Source of the DNA: Isoetes taiwanensis
Lineage: Eukaryota; Streptophyta; Lycopodiopsida; Isoetales; Isoetaceae
DNA length: 64,000 nucleotides
Assembly: GCA_021234155.1 (NCBI GenBank)
Contig: JAJEKV010000020.1
Coordinates: 1,002,938 to 1,066,937, forward strand
Reading direction: 5' to 3'
Below are positions 1 through 11,672 of this stretch, piece by piece. Numbering within the stretch: the stretch's first letter is position 1; each line of letters opens with the position of its first letter. Under the pieces are notes generated by a model. It worked only from the letters and a program-made list of their open reading frames with translations, did no database searches and was not told the DNA's origin. A program made the translations under genes and the position numbers.

Positions 1-2160
1 CTCCATACATCTGAAGAGGCTCTGGTCTAATATAGTGTAGACTGCAAATCTGAGCCCTATATCTAGCTAAATCTAAACCCTACACTTACGCTAACCTAAA
101 CATGCCGAGCATAGTCTACCACCGCTGACAATGTTAACCACTAGGTGGTTAACATTTCTAGCTAGTTTGCTATGTCAAATTACCAATAGGTATCATTAGA
201 GATTTGATAAGATCAGCTAAGGGCCCTCCAAGACGTCCCTAAATTTCATTCCAACCCTATTTTCGAACCTGCGGGATTGGGCAAGAAACCCTTTCCAAAG
301 CTGCTAAACCTTATTATGATAGGTTGCTGAGATATTAAACAGGTAGTCATATCTTTCTCACAGCTACCTTCAAATTCGCAGATTCCATCAAATGGAATTT
401 CCCAAAGAACCCTCAAATTGAGCGCCAAAGCTCATAGGGCGATTTCAAATTTGTATTGATACGATTCATTGCCAATATTGGAGCGCACATTTCTGTTTTC
501 CCTTTGATTTTGACAAAAATAGGTTCATTCGGAAAGAGGAAGTCGATCAGGATGCTCTCCCTAGTTCAGAAGCAATGAACATTGACATTTCGGCAATGAC
601 AACACTCTTTTTGATTCATTAAGTTTTGAGTAGTGTTTTGTGAGATGAAAGACATTCTATGTTTAGTTATTGTGAAATTGACTATTGAAATTGCTTATTG
701 AGTATTTTCTTACTTGCAATGGAAAAAATAAAATAACGGGCACAATAGCCACAGTGCGAAATGCATGCATTCATTCTAAAAGAAGATGACAATTCTACAA
801 AGGTGTGGCCACGCTCAATGTTATTAGCAAACTATAGATTTGAATATGCAACCTACTCATTATAAACCTAAAGTCTTACCAACAAACCACAGCTCGATTC
901 TACAGGTTATTCATTTACAAATCTACTTATCTAGTAAACAATTGGCTGTGAAATAAAGAAAAGTAATGCAACCTTGAAATTTTACATTGTTAGTTAAATG
1001 TGCTTACTAAAGCAAGGGCTTGTAAAGCATAGATAGCTTAGGATGAGGAAGATATTCCTAAATCTATTACCTGTTAAAGTGCACGTAATTAGACGCATGG
1101 AAGATGCTTAAATGTTCATAAAGAAATTATATATGCAAATAATAAGCGGAGCTCCAAAACTTCACACTTATATTAGTTTATCTTTGCAATTAAATAGTAG
1201 CACAAACACATTTGCAAGTCTATTCAAGACCTATTGCAAAGCAAACAAAATACATAGGGAATGTAATCGTGATCTGGACGATTATATTGTTGATTATATT
1301 GTGCTTCCATCTATGAGTATATAAAGGATAACCATTGAATCGGTAAATCTACATATTTGACCTTGGAAATGAAATACAATTTTGAGTCTTGTTAGAATAA
1401 TCATCACATATATAGGTTGGAAGTGGACTAACTCAATGTCAGAAGTACTGTGATGTATGATTATATGGTTGAAGAACACTATATATCATGAATTCTATAC
1501 TGAAGAGGGGTTTTATGATCTATGGCTTATAGGTTATATCTTGAAGGTAAACATATGTTGCATAGATGTATGAAGCATTGCATTTGAGCATGATTATGAG
1601 ATCATTACGTGGTATATTATTGTTGTTAAAACATTGGTATGGTTCAAAAGTTAATGTGGAATATTATTTTTAAATAATATCCAGGAGATTCGGACACAAA
1701 ATGGGGGCTTAAACCATTTGAATATCTCCACCTGTATATCACCGAAACTGACTCCAAAACTGTCGTGAATCCATCTTTATAAAGATAATGATTGAATCTA
1801 AATGGATTGAACTGATCGATTTGATGATCTAGAGGAGGAATTTGGAATTGGAGATTAGGGTTCGAATTGTCGGATGTATAGAAAGTCAGCATTGCTATAG
1901 TATATTGGTCAATGACCATTTCTACAGTAACTCTAAATATTTGAAGTCAATGATTGCTTAATTCTTGAATATTTGACTATTGATTACTTTAAGTAACACT
2001 TAAGATATCCAAGTGCACAAGTTTAGATCTAGCTAGTGATTTTGATTGAATTCTAATAGTTGGTATTGGAGCAGTGTTGCAGTGAGCATGACAAGTAAAT
2101 TTGGTGCAACCCTTTTAAGCACTGTGGAAGTCTATAAAGGAGGAGCTGGTTTTCAAAGCT
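1..2160. other. AT-rich region with no supportable gene
   Basis: The only open frames are short and have no recognisable domain. I see no RNA gene, no long repeat and no transposon end here. Confidence 0.6.
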
Positions 2161-2236
2161 GGAAGGATACAGTCAAGCATTGTTAGAAGTTGAAGAGCTA
2201 TAGGATCTTGTTGATCCAGAAGAAGATTTTGATGCC

Positions 2237-2758
2237 TTGGAAATAGGGAGTAATACTGTTCTTAGGACTGTATCTGAGAGATTAGTAAACATTGGAACTA
2301 ATGTCGATGGTGCTAGTACAGGAGGTGGAACTTTGATTGAAACCTCAGTTGTGAGTGTTAATGTTGCAGGCATGTCAGTTCATGCAAAAGTCAAAGAAGC
2401 TCAAGGCATTATTACATGCAAGATAAGCCCTACCATCAGGCTCAAACTCAAAAATATGTCTTTTAGACAAATGTAGACTTATTTACTCAAACATTACGAA
2501 GAAAAAGCTTCTTCCCAAATTGATCTATTAGAAAATGAACTGAGAGTCTTAAACTGTAAGTTGATGGGGATGTGGTTGAATTTTAGGATTGAGGCTGAAC
2601 AACACGCATTCTCTGTACCATGTCTTTGCAAGAATTACTGCTTACAAAGGTTACGCCACTTGGAGACTATCTTAAAGAATAGTGGAGCTATAGCTTTTGA
2701 ACTTTTTAAACTGAGTGATGAGTTTGATGATATCGAGGCATCTAGCCTCTTTTCTTAA
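2237..2758 (+). pseudogene. Unrecognised coding remnant
   Basis: Two collinear plus-strand frames (2237-2476 and 2561-2758) are separated by an in-frame stop. The bridging sequence still reads as hydrophilic protein with an acidic, helix-prone segment. The second frame has a Cys-rich stretch (CLCKNYCLQR) and ends with an acidic FELFKLSDEFDDIE segment. I do not recognise a family. The uniform reading direction and protein-like composition suggest a decayed gene or TE ORF rather than random sequence, but this is weak evidence. Confidence 0.3.
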
Positions 2759-2847
2759 ATCTTTATTATTTCTAACATGTTTTGCCTTTGGATCTGGGGT
2801 CTGGAACTGATGGTTTTATGTACACCCAATTGGGGTTGCCCTCCCAT

Positions 2848-3241
2848 GAAAACCCTTCCGATTTTCCCTAGAAACCCTTCCGATTTTCCACAGAAACCAT
2901 TCCGAATTTCTAGCTTTTGAAATTAGGAACGGTTTCCCCGAAAAATAGGAAGGGTTCCTCCTTTGAAAAATGGGAAGGGTTTCCAGGGAAAATAGGAAGG
3001 GTTTCCAACACATTATTTTATTTTTAGAATATTTGCATGCGCAAACCTTTATGGATCACGCTTATCGACGTAGATGTTGTCCATTAAGGCACGTCCATCA
3101 AGCATGCACATCAATTTAGATTTCAAATTTTGAATGGAAACCCTTCCTATTTTCTAACTGCAGGGAAACCCTTCCTATTTTCCACGCAAGAGGGAAAATA
3201 GGAAGGGTTTCCACAGAAGGAGGAAAATAGGAAGGGTTTCC
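2848..3241. repeat. Inverted array of a ~20-bp GGAAACCCTTCC motif
   Basis: The motif GGAAACCCTTCCTATTTTCC and near variants occurs about three times in forward orientation (2848-2911) and then about four times as its reverse complement (2921-3010). A second, tighter set (3136-3241) has two forward and two reverse copies. Each set could fold into a long hairpin. The array ends close to the next coding remnant at 3327. No protein family explains it. Confidence 0.75.
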
Positions 3242-3326
3242 ATATGCCTTTAGAAATTTCATGAGGTATTATGATTTACTCTACACATCTTTGAATCATT
3301 TCTTATCTCTTGCGCTTTTACTCTAT

Positions 3327-3861
3327 GCTTGCATATACCCCAATGGATCCGGATGTAAATGTGTTTGAGCGATGTTAGGAGGATGCTTCCACAGATTCAT
3401 CTCTATATGAAACGAACGAAATTCTAAGTGATTTTGCTTTTGAAAATATTGAGAATGCTGCAAGTTTTGAAGATCAACACGAGGAAGATGGTGCAAATGT
3501 GGATGATCATGACCCTTTGGAAGAGAATCGTTATATTCAATTATTTCCTCCTATTCATGTAATCGCGTCAGCCGAAGGCTACATTTTTTAAGAAGCTTCA
3601 TACTATTTGATGGTGTATTGTGCCGTAAGTTCCGTCCATCCCTTTATTCAAGATGTCCTTCAAGTAGATCTGAAAGTATGCTTTGTTCGAGAACAATTGC
3701 AGTTGTCCATCTCAGACTTACAGTACTATGTGATAGCTAAACAACTTCTGGATGATATGTCAAAGTCTCTTATTGGTACTCCATCTGGACAGATGAAGAG
3801 TTTGTTGGGTATTGAATCCCTCAAACAATTTAAGTACTCAATCATGTTCTCTATTTCTTAG
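3327..3861 (+). pseudogene. Unrecognised acidic coding remnant
   Basis: A plus-strand reading can be followed from about 3327 to 3861 with two or three stops or shifts. It begins with an acidic segment (AFENIENAASFEDQHEEDG) and continues into 3607-3861, a more globular part with VLQVDLKVCFVREQLQLSI. The family is not recognised. It could be an internal part of a transposon ORF. The minus-strand retroelement LTR follows about 0.4 kb downstream. Confidence 0.3.
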
Positions 3862-4270
3862 TTAGAGTTTAGTTTCAGCAGGGGTGTTGGGAGTTAGAAA
3901 CCTTCGCTTTTATGACGTCACCTGCTTTATCTACGATGCTCCCATCGTATCAAAAGCTGGAGTTCATCCCTCTGGCAACCAAGCTGACAGAGGTCATCCA
4001 CCTGACACCAATCCCTTGGCAAGGAATCGATGGGGAAGAATGGGCGTGTCATTCATCCCGTCTCCCCTCGGGATCGTCCTAGCTGCGGAAGCGTAAGTAA
4101 ACATGAGCACATGACATCAAATACATATAATTCCACCTCGAAGAATGGATCATCATACTATACATATGTAAGAACATCAAAAACATCATCACGGAAGAGA
4201 TCCTACCTAAGGCTCAGACTCAAGGGGAATGGACTGACGGCTTGGATCTCCAGAAGTTATTGTAGACGGA

Positions 4271-5540
4271 ATTCATGGCAACTGAATTGGGCTGGCATAG
4301 GAACATAGTTTGTTGGGTAGTCCACTCCATCTGCCCCTCCTGCACATACTTTGTAGAACAGGTTGATAAGTCTTAGGACTTGACTGTAGCCTGCCGTGTG
4401 CACAGCCAAAGGGGCTACTCCTAGATTGCTCTCTCAAGTCCCGATGACGCAGGAGGAGATCACTCCCTCCAGAGGCATGCATCCCATCATAGGCGGCTAG
4501 AGAGCCACTAGTCGTCTATGACCTGAACCTTATTGAAGGTGATGCATCATCCAAGAGGTGTCGAGCCCATGTCTTTAGTGGCAAGCCATCAAGCCTAGCA
4601 CGCCTGGTAGGCTTTATACACCAAAGGGATCAATCTATAGTGGGACATGTCCTCCTTATCTGCCTGTCTAGCCCCATCCACAGCTAGGCGGGCTCTTATG
4701 CACAGGCCGCATTAATTGGGAATTAATGAGGCTATCTAGATACATCAACTACTAAGGCTTTCAGGGTCTCTACTCCCCTTCCCAATATACAGGAGTGTGC
4801 ATAGAATAGAGCATCATCATTCATAGAATTGAAAGATAGGGTAACATCTAATCTATCTATCTAAACATATATGGTTAGGTTCCTTTGTTATGGCTTGTGA
4901 TCTCAGAATCTATAAGGTCTCTAAGCTAAACTAACATGCTAATCTAACTCGTTGTCGGACTAGTAGTCGGCATTGCACAACAGAATTGCTATTTCCCTGT
5001 ACCTTGGCTTGCTCCACCTCCTCGAAAAGCATCCATGCTTCTGTTTGGATCAAAGGTGAATGAATTTGGGAGATCTGTTGTGCAAGGCCAGCTTGGCGGT
5101 GCCTGACAATGCGGAATAGTGCTAGCACTTGGCCGAAATGGCTCAAGGAAGCTGGAAGGTGAAAAGGGAAAAGGTTTAGGTTTTCCTTTTGGTTCCTTTT
5201 AATGACCCTTTTAGGGTTAGGGATAAAAGGGCATGTGGGATTTTGCCATACGGCAAACCGATTAAGGCTAGGTTCACATGCAACCATCGCCGGAGAGGGG
5301 CCCTGTTTTGCCCTGTTCTTTTTGGTGATGGCAGATGATGGTGCTCATAAAAGGGCTTGCCTTTTTACGTGATGGTGAGGGTTGTCATTGTGCATGTGAA
5401 CCGACTCTAAGTGCACATTAAGTTGTCCCCTAGGGTGCAACCCTTTACAGTTCTAAGTACATGTCGTCAAGGCGACATGTACGAGTGATGTGGCCGCATA
5501 ATATATGTATTCGTACCATATATTATGCTAGAACGTCACA
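4271..5540 (-). mobile_element. 3' LTR of the minus-strand Ty3/gypsy element (at least this part)
   Basis: The right edge is sharp. Read on the minus strand, the LTR begins TGTGACGTTC at 5540, directly after the purine-rich GGTGGGGAGAT at 5551-5541. A related copy lies at 29,821-30,977 and shares the same edge sequence; homology between the two starts at 4271/29,821. The other end of the LTR may lie further left, towards about 3880, because 4271 is only where the second copy stops. The matching 5' LTR, expected above 10,110, was not found. Confidence 0.7.
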
Positions 5541-5551
5541 ATCTCCCCACC
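5541..5551 (-). other. Polypurine tract of the minus-strand retroelement
   Basis: On the minus strand GGTGGGGAGAT directly precedes the LTR start TGTGACG. This is the arrangement used for plus-strand priming in Ty3/gypsy elements. The better preserved element at 36-49 kb shows the same layout, with GGAGGGGGAGAA before TGTGACG. Confidence 0.7.
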
Positions 5552-6348
5552 TTGAATTGATGCTATCTGCAGCATCACAAGTCTCTCCACCTTGGACACC
5601 TGCATGATCCCTGCAACACATTTTATACATGCAATTCTAACAATTACTTCGAGGTAGTTTAGGTTAATTATTGTAATCACATCTCTTATTTCATAACTTG
5701 TTATAGTAAGGTAATTTCTCAGCCCTTACTTATAATTAACACGTAATATCCACAAAAGCTTTATAATTTTTCACATTTAATATTCAGAAAGTTTTCAAAT
5801 TTTTATAATTTATATAAAGGTCCATTTCATCTCCTTGCAAGACATTATGACAAAATATGTATTGCAAGTCTTCGCAGTGCGACCCTCCTGCTGTCTAGAT
5901 CCTTCTATTGGCCTGCAGGTCCAACACTACGTTAGTACACATTTATTTATTATAAAGTTGGTTAGTAGGGAACCACCCATTAATTATAATTAAGCTAACT
6001 AAATAGATGCAAGACTAATCTCCCGGCATAGAAAGAGGATGCTTCTTCCATCGTGGCCGTGGAGACAGAACCCTATATTGTTTAAGATGATCACTAATGC
6101 CTACACCTTTCGTCGCCCTTGGCATGGAGGACGGCGTCCTCCTCGTAGTAGGCATTTGACTAAAGGTGCTTTCCTATCAATGCATGATCCTATATGACCT
6201 CTTATCTCTGAATTTCGTCTACTTCCATGGCGACGGAAGTAGACTTAATCTACCTTCACTCACCTATCGGTTCGGTGTCAACTACTTCAGTGATGAGTCG
6301 ACCTTTGCATTGCTCCATAAATTGGAGGTACTGCCTCTCCAAATCTGA

Positions 6349-6594
6349 TTATAGTACCCACGTAGCATCTTCCACAAATAAGTGCATCCATTTCACCAGG
6401 TATTGGAGAAATTGAGATTTTCTTGTCTTCTTATAGGATGTGTCAAGCAGAACCTCTGGAACAATCTCAAGTTGATCGTCCCTCATTTCCAGTAACTCCG
6501 TTGTCTCCAATACTTCCTCTGGATTAGGAATGTGCCTCTTCAGGAGACTTACGTGGAAAACTCTATGGATCTTCAAGTGTGCTTGTTGATCCAA
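6349..6594 (-). pseudogene. Integrase C-terminus and chromodomain (Ty3/gypsy)
   Basis: The frame reads LKIHRVFHVSLLKRH, the usual segment after the integrase GPF/Y region, then a linker, then a chromodomain core with QYLVKWMHL and EDATWVL. Chromodomains at the Pol C-terminus define chromoviruses and direct integration to particular chromatin. The stretch 6600-6900 upstream still encodes the GPF/Y-like region with frame breaks. The 13-kb plus-strand element has an equivalent chromodomain at about 47,090-47,200. Confidence 0.8.
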
Positions 6595-6899
6595 CTTGTA
6601 GGATTGGTTATCTACTCTTTTGGTTATCCTGAATGGCCCAGCCCACCTTGGAGCAAGCTTCTTGCAATTGCCAATGTGAAGCTTCGCTTGTTTAACCTTG
6701 ATCTTTAGCCAAACGTTATCCCCTACTTGGAATTCTCTCCGCTACGCTCTTCTGCTGGCTCCTTGCTACTAGAAGATATCCTCGCACTTCTTCCACCAAC
6801 TGTTGCATGTCAGCTAGCATCTGCTGGGATACTTCTACCTTGATACGAGATTGTGCCAAGTGTCTGGGGTCAAGCATTGATAGCCGTAGTTGATCATGA

Positions 6900-7394
6900 A
6901 CGGTGACATTTGAGATGACTCCTACTTGGTGCTACTGTATGCAAACTCCACCAAGTGAATGTAGTCGTCCCACTTTGATTGCTTGTTCCAGACATAATTT
7001 CTCAATATGTCTTCAAATATCCAGTTCGTACGCTCCGTCTGCCCATCCGTCTGAGGGTGATATGTCGTGCTCATTGGCAACTTTGTCTGAATGGTATTAA
7101 AAGAGGTCTTGCCGAAATGCACTCATGAACTTTGAATCCCTATCAAAGATTATCTCTCTCGGCATCCCATGGAGTCAAAAGATCTTCTTTGTGAAAAACA
7201 AGACGGTATCCAATGTCGTATCCGTGGTCCTGCATGACACAAAATGCGCCATTTTCTACAATTTGTCGACTACTACCATTAAGGCATCCTTGCCCTTTAT
7301 GGTTTCTGGGAGCCATGTTATGAAATCTATGCTAATTACCTCCCATTTGGTATTTGGCACTGACAATGGCTCTAACACTCCTGAAATCTCTTAG
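6900..7394 (-). pseudogene. Integrase catalytic core, frame-shifted
   Basis: The frame 6922-7122 has the conserved STTYHPQTDGQTERTN segment and the following HLVEFAYSST, typical of the Ty3/gypsy integrase core. The first catalytic Asp region (ALMVVVD-type sequence) can be read in other frames within 7125-7390, so the core is split by several indels. The integrase HHCC zinc finger expected upstream is missing because of the deletion near 7400. Confidence 0.8.
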
Positions 7395-7431
7395 AATTCG
7401 AAGTTGACAGAAAGTCCAGTGGCGAGGTCCG

Positions 7432-8100
7432 TTAGCGGTTGGCAAAGTTCTTGACAAACTTTCTATAATATCCTGCTAAGCCGAGGAAGCTTCTCACTTC
7501 ATGGATATTCTTCGGTGCTGGCCAATCAATTATCGCTTCAATCTTCCCACGATCGATGGAAATCCCTTCCGCTGAAATTGCATACCCCAAGTACTCCACT
7601 CTTTTAGTAGCCAAGTGACACTTGGATAACTTTGCATAAAGTTGATGCCTCCTCAACTTTTCAAGTACCTTCCTCAAGTGTTGGGCATGTTCCTCTAAGG
7701 ACTTGTTGTAGACCAAAATGTCATCAAAGAAAACTATGAGAACGTGTCTAGAAACTCATGAAAAATGTCGTTCATGAGTCGCATGAATGTTGCTAGGGTA
7801 TTGGACAACCCAAATGGCATTTGTGAACTCGTAGTGGCCATATCTCGTTCTGAATGCAGTCTTATGAATGTCTTCTTTTTTGATCCTGATCTGATAGTAG
7901 CCTGACCTTAAGTTTATTTTTGGAGAAAACCTTTGTACCTTGCAGTTGATCCATCAAGTCGTCTGATTGGGGCAGCGCATACTTGTTCTTGATGGTGTGC
8001 TTGTTCAATTGAGAATAGTCAATGCACATTCTGAGACTTCCATCTTTCTTCTTGACAAATAGGATCGACGCCGCGAATGGGGAGATACTAAATCTCATAA
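7432..8100 (-). pseudogene. Reverse transcriptase, palm and thumb
   Basis: The frame 7432-7716 encodes the thumb and connection ([19 protein letters not shown] and [18 protein letters not shown]). The FFDD catalytic motif lies at about 7700-7730, and the N-terminal palm is in 7862-8100 ([17 protein letters not shown]). At least two frameshifts separate these blocks. The reading stops at the deletion junction near 7430, so RNase H is lost. Confidence 0.85.
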
Positions 8101-8602
8101 ACTCTAGGTCCAGCAATTCCTGCAACTGCTTCTTCAGTTCTGTGGGCTTAGTCCCTGGTTCAAGTGCTATTTCACATTTGACTCCCCTGTATAGTGGAAG
8201 TTGCTTGATCTCATCTGGGAATATATTATGGAATTCCTTCACTAGCTTGGCTATTTGCTTCGGCAGCTTGCTCAATGCTTTGTCCTCCTTGTCTTCCTCT
8301 GTTTCTAGCTCCTCGACTTCGAGCTTAAAGATATAGGCCACTTGTTCCTTCTTTATGCATCTAAGTAACTTCTTACTAGACATGCATTGCATGATTGGGG
8401 TGACTTCTTTACATGTTATCTCAATGACTTTACCATTTGGTGTCGTGAAGGTCATCCGCTTCCCGCAATCAATCACAGCCCCAGCCGGGCCAAGGTATTC
8501 CATGCCTATGATCAAGTCATATTTGCAATATTCAATGACCTCTGCTCTCATTCTAATGTTGATACCTGGCAAGTCTATGTCGAAGTTGATCCTTTTTCCC
8601 AT
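8100..8602 (-). pseudogene. Aspartic-protease region and RT entry (Ty3/gypsy)
   Basis: The 246-residue frame 7862-8602 starts with the end of the protease domain ([21 protein letters not shown]) and continues through a linker rich in Glu/Lys into the RT entry block. The catalytic D-S/T-G motif of the protease should lie further upstream on the minus strand, around 8600-8750; I could not find it intact. Confidence 0.75.
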
Positions 8603-9239
8603 TGTATATCAGATTGCTCCACTTGTCAGCACAACAGGTCTGGGCTTGGACTTCGAAGGCTTCAGCTCCAACAACTCTACCATCCTTGGCGAAGCAAAAT
8701 GATGGGCGCTCCCCTATGATGGACTTGGCTTTGACTTTCTCTATTGTTGAGATGACCTGATATTAACTCTCAACATTCTCGCAATGAATGGCAGCAAAGA
8801 TGTGGCACTCACCCTGGATGTAGTCGCATGCGTCTTTCTCATCATTCTTTGGGAGGTGTCTCCCATCCTCCTAGTTCTGTTAGTGCTACCTTCATCACAA
8901 AAAAACAGTTGTGTGTCCGATGTCCTGGCTGGAAGCACCTGAAGCACAACTGCTTTTCTATACATTCCAGTCTCTTCTACTTTAGAGTGGACTGCAAGAA
9001 TTGCGTCATTGCTTTGGAGTAGTTTGAACCACCTGTTTGCTCTTTGTCCTTGAAGCTGACATGCTTCTTGTCCTGCTTCCCAAAATTTGCATTACCTTAC
9101 TTTCCATAGTTTGCATTGTACTGTGGCCTAGCAGCTGTCGGGCTTGTTGTTCTTGGACTATAGTATTCGATAGATTTTCCCTTATCCTGATAGTATTGCT
9201 ACCTTTGTCCACTGCTTTGGGGACCTATTCTCTGTAGGC

Positions 9240-10112
9240 TCACGGCCTTGGACTCTGCCTGGGGTTGATAGCTCTCACAAGCTTCCTGATCTCCTCATTC
9301 AATCTTTCAATGAACCCCTCGATTGCATGTCTTTTGCTCAACTTTGGCACGTAGAGCCTTAACCTCATGAATTCTTCGGTGTACTTCTGCACCGTCTTAT
9401 TGCCCTGCTCCGACCTGTAAAACTGTTGCATCATGTGGCACTTGTGTTCCCTTGGCACGTAGTGACGCTTAAATGCTTTGGAGAACTTCTTGAATCTGCA
9501 GCTATCCCTCCTCAACCCATGGGCCGTGGCATAGCCCTTCCACCAAATTCTGGCCGCTTCTTTGAGGTTGGTAATTGCTACCCTACCTTTGTCCTTATTT
9601 TGCCATAAGCATTCCCATATTCTCTCATCTCGTCTAACCAAGCTTCGGCTTCCATCCATGACCTGTTATCCTTTGAGAACTGCTCTAACTTCTTGGCTTT
9701 CCATACATTGCTCAATGCGGAGTCAACTTTCTTCTGATAGTTGGCCCATTCCTGCCTTTATCATAGTTCAAATCCTCTCGGCGGCCCTACCGATCATTAT
9801 CCTGCTCCTCTGATTTTGAGTCGGGGTTGGAACTGCTGTTGGTGGGGGATCTCCTTCTCCAGTTTCTCTTCCTTCCCTTATCTATTCCGTCAGCAAGTGC
9901 CTGGGGCAGCTGGACGTTCTGATCTGGTGCTATTGCCACCCAGTCTGCCAGTAAAGCTTTTATCTCCTGGATGTCCGAAATCATCTGGGATATCTCTTCT
10001 TCTGGGGCCGGTGCCTCGAGCTCCTGGTACAAGTTCCTTGGCTAGAATTGTCGTGGGGGAGTTTGCTCTTTCTGATGGCGTCGGTTTTGCTCTACGGTCT
10101 GGGGTGCTCTAG
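9240..10112 (-). pseudogene. Gag (Retrotrans_gag family) with zinc-knuckle remnant
   Basis: Frame 9240-9659 contains the signature of the retrotransposon gag family: AARIWWKGYA, then a FKRHYVPREHK stretch, QFYRSEQGNKTVQKYTEEF and an LPKLSKR-like region. Frame 9787-10,032 is the charged N-terminal part, with an acidic helix and a basic RKRNWRRR segment. The zinc-knuckle region is below 9240 and is damaged. The plus-strand element has a homologous gag at about 43 kb. Confidence 0.8.
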
Positions 10113-10292
10113 CTGCATACACATTAGATTGAAATCTTATAATTAGCTTTTGTTTGTTGTTACATTGTTTCTTTGATGATATAATTATGAGGACAAAAAT
10201 ATATCAAAGAACATTCATAATGCCAACAAAAAATATATTCATAAGATAAAAATATTATTACAATGATTTATAGCAAACAAGATTTTAAACTA

Positions 10293-10598
10293 TCATTGGA
10301 ATCTCTGATATGCAGGGTGGTCTTCCAACAACTTCTTCACTTGGGCTATATCAACCGTATATCCAAAGTTTCTAAAAATATTGGTGGGCGTCCCACCTTG
10401 CAATGCCGTAACCAATTTTTCCACTCTTATGTTCGATGTATAGGTCACAGTAACAACTAATTTGCCCTGGCGTTGGTAAGGGACCGCGAAGTTGAAGATG
10501 CTTAGAGCTATTGTCCTCTTCACTAGGATGACGTGGTCGATGTTTTGAGGCCTCCGAGCATGTCTACTAAATCCCAAGAGGGCAATTAACATGAACAC
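10293..10598 (-). CDS. Unrecognised 101-residue ORF
   Basis: The frame has a hydrophobic start (MFMLIALLGF) and a compact, domain-like body (KLVVTVTYTSNIRVEKLVTALQ). The first 14 codons lie in a 45-bp block repeated at 11,229-11,275, next to a plastid trnM fragment, so the ORF start may come from a transposed piece. No family is recognised and no intron signals are evident. It may simply be a fragment of a larger gene. Confidence 0.25.
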   Translation of the reverse strand: MFMLIALLGFSRHARRPQNIDHVILVKRTIALSIFNFAVPYQRQGKLVVTVTYTSNIRVEKLVTALQGGTPTNIFRNFGYTVDIAQVKKLLEDHPAYQRFQ

Positions 10599-10603
10599 CC
10601 CTT
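10558..10603 (+). repeat. 45-bp direct repeat, copy 1
   Basis: The block beginning CATGTCTACTAAATCCCAAG and ending GAACACCCCTT recurs at 11,229-11,275 in the same orientation with almost no change. In copy 2 it abuts the truncated trnM fragment. Confidence 0.8.
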
Positions 10604-11187
10604 AAAAACATAATAATTTGAATAATTACAATTTAAAATTCATAATTAGAATTCTCTATATCGAGCAAAAAGAATATATAGTGGTCTTATAAGTTTCCAT
10701 TTTTTAGCAATTCGGGAGTGGAGTATTATTGCTCCATCCAGTCCAACTCTCGTGTTCTCTCTCATATCTAGAGAATATCTTAACAGAGATTCAATAAACA
10801 AACAAATGGAAAGAAATGAATAATCATCCCCATTCTTTTATTTTTCCGAATAATTAGAATAATGAGAGAGACGGGGAGAAATGACAAAGGAGGAGCACCC
10901 CTCGTGTGGGTTCCTCCGACCCCGCCTCCCCCCGGCACCCCGCCGTGCCGACCGGGTCCCTTCAGAGTGCTCCCATACCGCGTCAGTGTGCATGCAATAT
11001 GCTCTTCCGGGAAGGGTGCCACAGAGATCGCTGAGCTATAGCCCTTTTCTTCCATTCAGATAATAACTTTATCTATTAACTTCTGTCAAGGTGGATATTG
11101 CATCATATAAAATGCTTTAACAAATCTTATTGGATTATTGCCAAAACCGTGTTGCTTATAGGTGCAACAATGGTTACAATGAAGATG

Positions 11188-11229
11188 ACCTACTTAACTC
11201 AGCGGTTAGAGTATCGCTTTCATACGGCG
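11188..11229 (+). tRNA. Truncated plastid-type trnM(CAU), 5' part
   Basis: The sequence starts ACCTACTTAACTCAGCGG and continues through the D arm to the anticodon region TTTCATACGGCG. This matches the 5' half of the plastid elongator tRNA-Met gene (CAU anticodon) with a few substitutions. It then breaks off into the 45-bp direct repeat at 11,229, so the T arm and 3' acceptor strand are missing. The piece is a nuclear plastid-DNA insertion and not a working tRNA gene. How far plastid sequence extends upstream cannot be judged by eye. Confidence 0.7.
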
Positions 11230-11275
11230 ACATGTCTACTAAATCCCAAGAGGGCAATTAACATGAACACCCCTT
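11229..11275 (+). repeat. 45-bp direct repeat, copy 2
   Basis: This is the second copy of the block at 10,558-10,603, fused to the broken trnM. It may mark a filler or rearrangement junction. Confidence 0.8.
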
Positions 11276-11672
11276 CTTTTCCCCTTGGGCTGAACTACCA
11301 GTGTATCACTACTATCCTTTCGTCGGTGAGAACTGGAAGATAGTACCTGAGGGCCTTGTCATGTCCCAATTAAGCACAATTTCATTAAAATGAGAAATTT
11401 CGTGATTCCAATTAGGAACGAAAATCCTTTTTAGTCAAATTTATGCCAATTTTTTGAGCAATTATAGCGCCATTTAAAAAAAATATGCATCTAAAGTGCC
11501 ATTTATTGGCGCCATTAAAAATTCTAGCATTGCATAAAATGAAGCTGGAGAAACATAACATCACAAAAATAGTTAAAAATTCCGAATTCATAGATTTGCA
11601 TATTAAAAAATTTGCCAAAACAGGCAAGGACTCGGAAGAGGTAGCCTGTATACAAGAGTATTAGTGTACAAT

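Larger units (their letters stand above)
5552..10112 (-). mobile_element. Decayed Ty3/gypsy chromovirus, internal region
   Basis: Reading the minus strand from 10,112 down, the order is gag, zinc-knuckle region, protease, reverse transcriptase, integrase, chromodomain, polypurine tract, LTR. This is the Ty3/gypsy chromovirus order. The RNase H domain and the N-terminal zinc-binding part of integrase are absent: RT ends near 7432 and integrase core sequence resumes by about 7390. Numerous stops and shifts occur. No 5' LTR or primer site is visible upstream of gag, so the copy is truncated and non-autonomous. Confidence 0.8.

Noticed and set aside
10860..11060. tRNA-like GGCTATAGCTCAGCGATC on the minus strand
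   Set aside because: No matching acceptor stem or T arm follows; the sequence becomes GC-rich without tRNA folding.
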